DNA from: Hyphomicrobiales bacterium
GTDB lineage: Bacteria; Pseudomonadota; Alphaproteobacteria; Rhizobiales; Beijerinckiaceae
Direction: 5' to 3'
Length of the DNA stretch: 6,192 bases
Assembly: GCA_003567055.1 (NCBI GenBank)
Contig: PXAW01000322.1
Location: 1 to 6,192 of the forward strand
A model generated the notes under the pieces. The model worked only from the letters and a program-made list of their open reading frames with translations. It was not told the origin of the DNA and made no database searches. Both the position numbers and the translations under genes were made by a program. This document shows, one piece after another, positions 1-6,192 of the stretch. The first letter of the stretch is position 1. Each line of letters opens with the position of its first letter.

Positions 1-2
1 CC

Positions 3-47
3 ATCATCACGCGCGATTCGCTTTTGCCACGGGAGGGGATGCGATGA
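3..47 (+). CDS. Possible C-terminal end of an upstream gene (partial)
   Basis: The frame that enters at base 3 stays open and ends with TGA at 45-47, giving the tail IITRDSLLPREGMR. This TGA overlaps the ATG at 44-46 of the DUF488 gene in an ATGA arrangement, the same coupling seen at several other junctions in this window, which is the main reason to suspect a real gene end. Only 14 codons are visible, so neither the family nor even the reality of the gene can be established. The other two forward frames are also open across these bases, so this is a weak call resting on the junction geometry. Confidence 0.3.
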   Translation: MITRDSLLPREGMR

Positions 48-562
48 CGACGATCTTCACCATCGGCTATGAGGGTACGGATATCGCACGCTTTGTCGCA
101 ACGCTGCAGGCAGCCGGTATCCGCCGGCTCGCCGATGTCCGCGCCGTCGCGGTGTCGCGCAAGAAGGGTTTTTCGAAGACCGCGCTCGCGGCTCATCTCG
201 CCGAGGCAGGCATCCGCTACGCGCAGTTTCGCGCGCTCGGCGACCCGAAGCCGGGGCGGGAAGCAGCACGCGCCGGGCGCCATCAGGAATTCTTGAAAAT
301 CTACACGAATCATTTAAAGTTGCATGATTCGCAGGATGCACTTGAGGATCTTGCGGATTATGTCGTCGATGAGCCGACCTGCCTGCTCTGCTATGAACGC
401 GATCCGGCAACCTGCCACCGCCTGATCGTCGCCGAGCGGATCGGAGAGCGCTTGTCGGCGGGGATTTTTCATCTGTTTGCGGACAAGCTGGAAAAGTATA
501 GCCAGGATGCTTCAACGATCCCGCGCCCTGATCCTCGTAAAGGCCTTGCCGTAGCGGCATGA
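44..562 (+). CDS. DUF488 family protein
   Basis: A complete 172-residue protein with the hallmarks of the DUF488 family. These are an N-terminal TIGYEG (residues 6-11), a DVR motif followed by a basic stretch with a conserved-looking GFSK (31-45), ALGDP (64-68), and near the C-terminus a Cys/His cluster, C113-x2-C116-Y-E followed by C124-H125-R126. The length is normal for the family. The biochemical role of DUF488 proteins is poorly defined; the conserved Cys, His and Arg residues suggest a catalytic or metal- or nucleic-acid-related site, but that is inference. The ATG at 44 is preceded by a purine-rich GGGAGGGG at 31-38, a good ribosome-binding site; the ATG at 39 is in another frame and stops at once. 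The stretch around 285-345 is visibly richer in A/T than the transporter genes downstream. The stop overlaps the next small ORF (ATGA). There is no obvious functional link to the ABC transporter. Confidence 0.88.
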   Translation: MTTIFTIGYEGTDIARFVATLQAAGIRRLADVRAVAVSRKKGFSKTALAAHLAEAGIRYAQFRALGDPKPGREAARAGRHQEFLKIYTNHLKLHDSQDALEDLADYVVDEPTCLLCYERDPATCHRLIVAERIGERLSAGIFHLFADKLEKYSQDASTIPRPDPRKGLAVAA

Positions 563-720
563 GGGTTCTCGCGTCGATGGCGACCCGAAAATTCAACGAC
601 GAATATCCGCGCAAGGGCATGGCTTTCGCCGTCGGAAACGTCGCGGCGCGCCCGCAGACCTGGATGCTGCTGGGGATCATCAGGCTCGATGAGATCGCCC
701 AGGGTGAATTGGGCTTCTGA
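559..720 (+). CDS. Small hypothetical protein (53 aa), coupled to DUF488 gene
   Basis: A 53-codon ORF starts at the ATG that overlaps the DUF488 stop codon (ATGA, 559-562) and ends at TGA 718-720. The predicted protein begins MRVLASMATRKFNDEYPRKG and ends in TWMLLGIIRLDEIAQGELGF. The third codon positions are mostly G or C, as expected for a real gene in this genome, and the protein has a balanced, globular-looking composition, unlike the Arg/Pro/Ala-rich shadow ORFs nearby. No clear Shine-Dalgarno precedes the ATG, so translation would depend on coupling with the upstream gene. A second in-frame ATG lies at 577-579, also without a good ribosome-binding site. I do not recognise a domain. It could be a genuine small partner of the DUF488 protein, or the surviving end of a larger gene. 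Confidence 0.55.
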   Translation: MRVLASMATRKFNDEYPRKGMAFAVGNVAARPQTWMLLGIIRLDEIAQGELGF

Positions 721-819
721 TTCCGGATAAAGCACTCGGGAAACCCGTCACATGCCCGCCTCTGCGGCAATATCCTATTGATTGTGCAGAAATGGCCCTC
801 TTCATGAGCCACTCCCGCA

Positions 820-847
820 GGCTCGTGCGCAAACCCCCGCACGAGCC
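820..847 (+). promoter_or_regulatory. Perfect 10-bp hairpin in leader region
   Basis: GGCTCGTGCG (820-829) and CGCACGAGCC (838-847) are exact reverse complements around an 8-base loop, CAAACCCC. No T-run follows, so it is not a standard intrinsic terminator. The stem is upstream of the TTGACA element, so it could end the preceding transcript, be a protein-binding inverted repeat, or be part of the leader RNA if the promoter lies further upstream. The structure is seen directly; the role is not known. Confidence 0.5.
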
Positions 848-872
848 GGGGCAAACACGTGTGGGCGCCGAG

Positions 873-901
873 TTGACATGCTCCGGGGGTGGTGTTCGAC
901 T
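873..901 (+). promoter_or_regulatory. Weak candidate sigma-70-type promoter
   Basis: TTGACA at 873-878 matches the -35 consensus exactly. At the usual 17-base spacing the -10 position reads TCGACT (896-901), only three of six matches to TATAAT. If used, it would give a leader of roughly 85 bases before the binding-protein start codon. The position between two gene groups fits, but a chance TTGACA is quite possible. Confidence 0.25.
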
Positions 902-978
902 TCGCAGGTCAGATGACGGGAACTTTCGCTGCACAAGCTTTCAGATGAAAACCAGGGGCAGGCAGCAGGTCATCATGC

Positions 979-985
979 GGAGGAG
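979..985 (+). promoter_or_regulatory. Strong Shine-Dalgarno of the binding-protein gene
   Basis: GGAGGAG lies six bases before the ATG at 992, close to ideal spacing. It selects 992 over the out-of-frame ATG at 996 and fits the high expression usual for periplasmic binding proteins. Confidence 0.8.
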
Positions 986-991
986 TCGACA

Positions 992-2617
992 ATGAATGAA
1001 ATCAGGAAATCCCGCCCGGCGAAGTCGTCGCTCGGGCTGCTCAGGCGCTCGCTTCTGGGCATGACGGCGCTTGGCGTCGCGACCATCGGCCTGGCTGCGC
1101 TGGCCCAGCCTGTGGAAGCGCAGACGCTGCGCGCGGTGAAGCACTCGGATCTGCGCGTGCTCGATCCGATCATCACCACCGCCTACATGTCGCGCAACCA
1201 CGGCTACATGATCTTCGACACGCTGGTCGCGCTCGATGCCAATTTCGAGATCCAGCCGCAAATGGCGGATTGGGATATCTCCGAAGACGGGATGACCTAC
1301 CGCTTCACCCTGCGTGACGGGCTGATGTTCCACGATGGCGAGCCGGTGCGCCCCGCCGACGTGATCGCCTCGATCAGCCGCTGGGGCGAGCGTGACGGCA
1401 TGGGCCAGGTGCTCATGACCTATATCGACAGCATGGAAGGCGATGGCGACAACGTGGTCGTGATCAATCTGAGCCAGCCCTACGGTCTGGTGCTCGACAG
1501 CCTGGCCAAGCCCTCGTCCAACGTGCCGTTCATCATGCCCGAGCGCCTGGCGAACACGCCTTCGACCGAGGCGATCCCCGAGCAGATCGGCTCCGGCCCG
1601 TTCCGCTTCGTGCAGGACGAGTTCCAGCCCGGCGTGCGCGCCGTCTATGTCAAGAACGAGGATTACATCCCGCGCGAGGAGCCTTCGAGCTGGGCCGCCG
1701 GCGGCAAGGTCGTGAACGTCGATCGCGTCGAATGGGTGACCATGGCCGACGACCAGACCGCGCTTTCCGCGCTGATGGCGGGCGAGATCGATTACTGGGA
1801 GCAGCCCCCGGCGGATCTTCTGCCGATCCTGGAGGCCAATCCCGAGCTCGTGGTGCGCAACCAGAACGAACTCGGCTACCAGACCATCGGGCGGATGAAC
1901 TTCCTGCACGCTCCCTTCGACAACAAGCTGATCCGGCAGGCTGCTCTCGCGGCCCTGAACCAGCAGGACGTGCTCGACGCCATGATCGGCAATCCCGATC
2001 TCTACAATGTCTGCCCGGCCATGTTCATCTGCGGCACGCCGCTCGCCAGCGATGCGGGTGCGGAATTCGCGACCGAAAGCCATATGGATCGTGCTCGCGA
2101 GCTGCTGGAAGAGGCCGGTTATGACGGCACGCCGCTGGTGATCATGCACCCGACCGACGTGGTGACCCTGCGCACGCAGCCCGTCGTCGCGACGCAGCTT
2201 CTGCGTGATGCCGGCTTCGTGGTCGATCTGCAGGCGATGGACTGGCAGACGCTGGTCGGGCGTCGCGCGAGCCAGGCCGCGCCGGACGAGGGCGGCTGGA
2301 ACATGTTCTTCACCAACTGGGTCGGCGCTGACGTGTTCAACCCGCTGGTCAACAACATGGTCAACGGGCGTGGCGCCGAAGGCGGCTGGTTCGGCTGGCC
2401 GGACGTGCCGGAGGCCGTGGCGCTGCGCACGGCCTATGCCGAAGAGACGGATCTGGAGCAGCAGGTGGAATATGCCCGCCAGCTTCAGGAGCTCGCCTAT
2501 GACGAGGTGATGTACGTGCCGCTCGGCGAATACATCGTCCCCGCATCCTGGTCGACCAACCTCGAAGGCGTCCTCGACGGACCGGCTCCGTTCTTCTGGA
2601 ACATCACGAAGAACTGA
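992..2617 (+). CDS. ABC importer substrate-binding protein, family 5 (peptide/nickel type)
   Basis: A 541-residue extracytoplasmic solute-binding protein of the DppA/OppA (SBP_bac_5, cluster C) class, expected to capture the ligand in the periplasm and deliver it to the permeases encoded next. Residues 1-43 look like a signal peptide: a basic N-region with a twin arginine (R18-R19, LRRSLLGM), a hydrophobic stretch (about 21-38) and a probable cleavage after VEA (41-43). Family landmarks include MADW (91-94), the region YRFTLRDGLMFHDGEPV (103-119), GSGPFRF (200-206) and GWNMFFTNW (434-442). The length is typical. Two cysteines, C341 and C347, in CPAMFIC could form a periplasmic disulfide. There is no lipobox cysteine, so the protein should be soluble rather than a lipoprotein. 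The ligand cannot be told from the sequence: peptides are the default, but this family also binds nickel chelates, sugars, opines and other solutes. It is the first gene of the operon, with a strong ribosome-binding site. Confidence 0.93.
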   Translation: MNEIRKSRPAKSSLGLLRRSLLGMTALGVATIGLAALAQPVEAQTLRAVKHSDLRVLDPIITTAYMSRNHGYMIFDTLVALDANFEIQPQMADWDISEDGMTYRFTLRDGLMFHDGEPVRPADVIASISRWGERDGMGQVLMTYIDSMEGDGDNVVVINLSQPYGLVLDSLAKPSSNVPFIMPERLANTPSTEAIPEQIGSGPFRFVQDEFQPGVRAVYVKNEDYIPREEPSSWAAGGKVVNVDRVEWVTMADDQTALSALMAGEIDYWEQPPADLLPILEANPELVVRNQNELGYQTIGRMNFLHAPFDNKLIRQAALAALNQQDVLDAMIGNPDLYNVCPAMFICGTPLASDAGAEFATESHMDRARELLEEAGYDGTPLVIMHPTDVVTLRTQPVVATQLLRDAGFVVDLQAMDWQTLVGRRASQAAPDEGGWNMFFTNWVGADVFNPLVNNMVNGRGAEGGWFGWPDVPEAVALRTAYAEETDLEQQVEYARQLQELAYDEVMYVPLGEYIVPASWSTNLEGVLDGPAPFFWNITKN

Positions 2618-2621
2618 TCCG

Positions 2622-2667
2622 CCTGGTGGCTCCCGGCTGCGTCGCGAGATGCAGCCGGGGCTCCAGG
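2622..2667 (+). promoter_or_regulatory. Strong intercistronic hairpin after the binding-protein gene
   Basis: CCCGGCTGC (2632-2640) pairs perfectly with GCAGCCGGG (2651-2659) around a 10-base loop, and an outer helix CCTGG/CCAGG (2622-2626 with 2663-2667) can stack on it across an internal loop. It starts four bases after the stop codon of the binding-protein gene. There is no T-run, so complete termination is unlikely. Hairpins at this place in importer operons often protect the binding-protein mRNA from 3' decay or cause partial termination, making that protein more abundant than the permeases; this role is inferred from position. Confidence 0.6.
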
Positions 2668-2686
2668 GGCCTGACCTCGCAGTATC

Positions 2687-2719
2687 TCGCATCGCGCGAA
2701 TGAGCGGTGCGCGATGCGA
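2687..2719 (+). promoter_or_regulatory. Second intercistronic hairpin before the permease gene
   Basis: TCGCATCGCGC (2687-2697) and GCGCGATGCGA (2709-2719) form a perfect 11-bp stem around an 11-base loop. TTTT occurs only at 2737-2740, too far away for a classic intrinsic terminator. With the hairpin at 2622-2667 it forms a tandem pair that fills most of the 134-bp gap. It may help the upstream hairpin stabilise or end the transcript, or be an inverted-repeat binding site. Confidence 0.55.
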
Positions 2720-2751
2720 TCGTGTCCTTCCTCGTCTTTTGAGAGCGTCCG

Positions 2752-3696
2752 ATGCTCGGCTATATCGTGCAGCGCATTCTCGCCGCGATTCCCGTCATGG
2801 GCTTCGTCGCCCTGTTCGTCTTCCTGCTCCTGCGCTTGTCGCCGGGCGATCCGGCTGCGATCATCGCCGGCGATGCCGCGACGCCCGCGCAGCTGGCGGC
2901 CATCCGCGAGCGTCTGGGGCTGACGGACCCGATCCATATCCAGTTCTTCAACTGGATCTCGGATCTCATGCGCGGTGATTTCGGCGTCTCGATCATCTCG
3001 GGCCAACCGGTGATCACGATGATCACCGGACGGCTGGAACCGACGATCAGCCTGGCGCTGACCACGATCACCCTGTCGATCGTCATCGCCGTGCCGCTCG
3101 GCGTGATCGCGGCCTGGAAGCAGGGCACGATCATCGACCGGCTGGTCATGGCGATTTCGGTGATCGGGTTTTCGGTGCCGATCTTCGTCATCGGCTACGT
3201 CATGATCCAGATCTTCTCGATGCAGCTCGGCTGGTTTCCCGTCCAGGGCTTCCGCTCGATTACAGAGGGGGTGGGCCCCTTCGCCGAGCGCATCTTCCTG
3301 CCGACCATCTCGCTGACGCTGCTCTATATCGCGCTGATCGCACGCATCACCCGCACCTCGATGCTCGAAATCCTCAACGAGGATTACGTGCGCACGGCCT
3401 ATGCCAAGGGGCTTACCGAGACCCGCGTCCTGATGCGCCACGCGCTGCGCAATTGCGCCGTGCCGATCGTCACGGTGATCGGCATCGGTTTCGCGCTGAT
3501 CATCTCCGGCGTGGTGGTCACCGAGAGCGTGTTCAACCTGCCCGGCATCGGGCGCCTCACGGTCGATGCCGTGCTCGCGCGTGACTATCCGGTGATCCAG
3601 GCAGTGATCCTGCTCGCCTCGCTCGTCTATGTCGTCGTCAATCTCCTGATCGACATCGCCTATGTCTTCCTCGATCCGCGGATTCGCTACCAATGA
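2752..3696 (+). CDS. ABC importer permease, DppB type
   Basis: A 314-residue inner-membrane permease of the DppB/OppB/GsiC class, one half of the translocation channel. It begins with the usual short cytoplasmic start and first membrane helix (about 9-29), followed by the periplasmic region with LSPGDPA (29-35) and LRERLGL-like IRERLGLTDP (51-60). Further helices lie at about 97-120, 131-155, 181-200, 236-260 and 281-306. The EAA-type coupling loop, which contacts the ATPase, is DYVRTAYAKGL (211-221) followed by the HALRN segment (230-234). VFNLPGIGRL (260-269) and the C-terminal DPRIRY (308-313) are characteristic of this subfamily. The ATG at 2752 is the only sensible start, because an in-frame TGA lies at 2740-2742; GAGAG at 2741-2745 serves as ribosome-binding site. 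The stop overlaps the next start by ATGA. Length and motifs are intact. Confidence 0.93.
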   Translation: MLGYIVQRILAAIPVMGFVALFVFLLLRLSPGDPAAIIAGDAATPAQLAAIRERLGLTDPIHIQFFNWISDLMRGDFGVSIISGQPVITMITGRLEPTISLALTTITLSIVIAVPLGVIAAWKQGTIIDRLVMAISVIGFSVPIFVIGYVMIQIFSMQLGWFPVQGFRSITEGVGPFAERIFLPTISLTLLYIALIARITRTSMLEILNEDYVRTAYAKGLTETRVLMRHALRNCAVPIVTVIGIGFALIISGVVVTESVFNLPGIGRLTVDAVLARDYPVIQAVILLASLVYVVVNLLIDIAYVFLDPRIRYQ

Positions 3697-4573
3697 GCAC
3701 GCAAGTAGCCCCCACCGGCGGCTCGCCGTCGCGTATCGCGCAGCTTCGCGAGATCGTCTTCTCCAGCCCGGTCGTGGCATTCGCATCCCTGATGCTTCTG
3801 CTGATCGTGCTTGCGGCGATCTTCGCGCCCTGGGTGACGCCTTACGATCCCACCCGCCTCTCGCCCGGCACGCGGCTGCGTCCGCCCAGCGATGCGCATT
3901 GGCTGGGGACCGACGCATTCGGGCGCGACCTGTTCTCGCGTGTCGTCTATGGTGCGCGGATATCGCTGGTCGTGGGCGTCGGCGCCGCCGTTGCGGCCGT
4001 GCTGCTCGGCCTCGCCGTCGGCCTGATCGCCGGCTTCTTCCGGACCCTCGATGCCATCCTGATGCGTATCGTCGACGGCCTGATGGCAATCCCCAACATC
4101 CTGCTCGCCATCGCCATCGTCGCGCTGTCGGGGGCGAGCCTTTGGACGGTGCTCGTCGCCATCACCATTCCGGAAGTGCCACGCGTCGTGCGTCTGGTGC
4201 GCTCGGTGGTGCTCTCGGCCCGCGAGGAGCCCTATGTGGAAGCCGCGATGGCTGCCGGCTCTTCCACCTGGCGCATCCTGACGCGGCATCTGTTGCCGAA
4301 CACGATCGCGCCGCTGATCGTGCAGGGCACCTATATCTGCGCGTCCGCCATCCTGATCGAGGCGATTCTCTCGTTCCTCGGTGCCGGTATCAGCCCGGAA
4401 ACGCCCACCTGGGGCAACATCATGGCCGAGGGGCGGATCTACTTCCAGATCAATCCCGGCATCATCTTCTGGCCGGGGCTGGTGTTGTCCGTCACCATTC
4501 TCTCCATCAATCTCGTGGGTGACGCGGTGCGCGATGCGCTCGATCCGCGCATGGCCAAGCGGGGGATCGACCG

Positions 4574-4577
<4 letters not shown>
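3693..4577 (+). CDS. ABC importer permease, DppC type
   Basis: A 294-residue inner-membrane permease of the DppC/OppC/GsiD class, which pairs with the DppB-type subunit encoded just upstream. The N-terminal OppC_N-like segment includes the first helix (about 27-49) and ends in the typical HWLGTDAFGRDLFSR (69-83). The remaining helices are at about 89-115, 119-143, 147-165, 205-230 and 255-278. The EAA coupling loop is YVEAAMAAGSS (181-191) followed by LTRHLLPN (196-203). ILSFLGAGI (225-233), PTWGNI (238-243) and the C-terminal NLVGDAVRDALDPR (273-286) are strongly conserved family signatures. Its ATG overlaps the stop of the upstream permease (ATGA at 3693-3696), and its own stop overlaps the GTG of the ATPase gene, so the three are probably made in matched amounts by coupled translation. 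No truncation or missing motif is seen. Confidence 0.94.

Positions 4578-6192
<1,615 letters not shown>

Larger units (their letters stand above)
721..991. other. Intergenic region, probable transporter operon leader
   Basis: This 271-bp stretch between the small ORF and the substrate-binding protein gene has no convincing reading frame. It holds a perfect hairpin (820-847), an 8-bp palindrome ACACGTGT (855-862), a lone -35-like TTGACA (873-878) and the ribosome-binding site of the next gene (979-985). No poly-T terminator follows the upstream gene group. The change from the DUF488 group to a transporter operon implies that a promoter lies here, but its position is not certain. Confidence 0.6.

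Noticed and set aside
792..995. 67-codon plus-strand ORF in the leader region
   Set aside because: Basic, Arg/Ser/Gly-rich translation without motifs. It runs through the hairpin and the ribosome-binding site of the next gene and has no good Shine-Dalgarno of its own.
941..2692. 583-codon minus-strand ORF opposite the binding-protein gene
   Set aside because: The translation is rich in Arg, His and Asp/Val without domain motifs, typical of the antisense of GC-rich genes. The plus-strand gene has clear family motifs, a signal peptide and a ribosome-binding site.
2649..2978. 109-codon plus-strand ORF across the gap between binding protein and permease
   Set aside because: It mostly overlaps the DppB-type gene in another frame, is rich in Arg and Ala, and includes the hairpins; no ribosome-binding site or motif supports it.
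2497..4089. 530-codon minus-strand ORF opposite the permease genes
   Set aside because: Low-complexity Arg/Asp/His-rich translation with no recognisable domain; it spans three plus-strand genes and a hairpin region, as expected of a codon-bias artefact.
3662..4522. 286-codon plus-strand ORF overlapping the DppC-type gene
   Set aside because: Arg/Ala/His-rich out-of-frame shadow; the DppC-type frame with intact EAA loop and family signatures explains the region.

Overview
The window is high-GC bacterial DNA with compact, ATGA-type gene overlaps. Codon choice and protein style resemble Alphaproteobacteria, most likely Hyphomicrobiales (Rhizobiales); this placement is an inference from overall look, not from a marker gene. 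All convincing genes are on the + strand.

Region 1 (about 1-720) is a small group of housekeeping-type genes. It holds a possible last few codons of an upstream gene (3-47), a complete DUF488-family protein (44-562), and a 53-codon ORF (559-720) joined to it by an ATGA overlap. The three reading frames follow each other with stop/start overlaps, which suggests one transcript.

Region 2 (721-991) has no convincing gene. It holds a perfect 10-bp hairpin (820-847), an isolated TTGACA element (873-878) with only a weak -10 partner, and a strong Shine-Dalgarno sequence (979-985). It is probably the leader of the operon that follows.

Region 3 (992-6192) is a peptide/nickel-type (Dpp/Opp/Gsi class) ABC importer operon. 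In order it encodes a secreted substrate-binding protein, a DppB-type permease, a DppC-type permease, and a single polypeptide with two ATPase domains (DppD-DppF fused), which runs off the right edge. The binding protein is separated from the permeases by 134 bp containing two strong hairpins. The last three genes overlap by 4 bp each (ATGA, GTGA), so they are probably translationally coupled. The binding protein would capture the ligand in the periplasm, the two permeases would form the membrane channel, and the fused ATPase would drive transport. The substrate cannot be read from the sequence; a peptide or peptide-like solute is the default guess.

I did not find a clearly new system. The points most worth a second look are the small coupled ORF after the DUF488 gene, the paired hairpins between binding protein and permease, and the leader hairpin with a competing pairing. 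Long minus-strand ORFs opposite the transporter genes look like by-products of high-GC codon usage.
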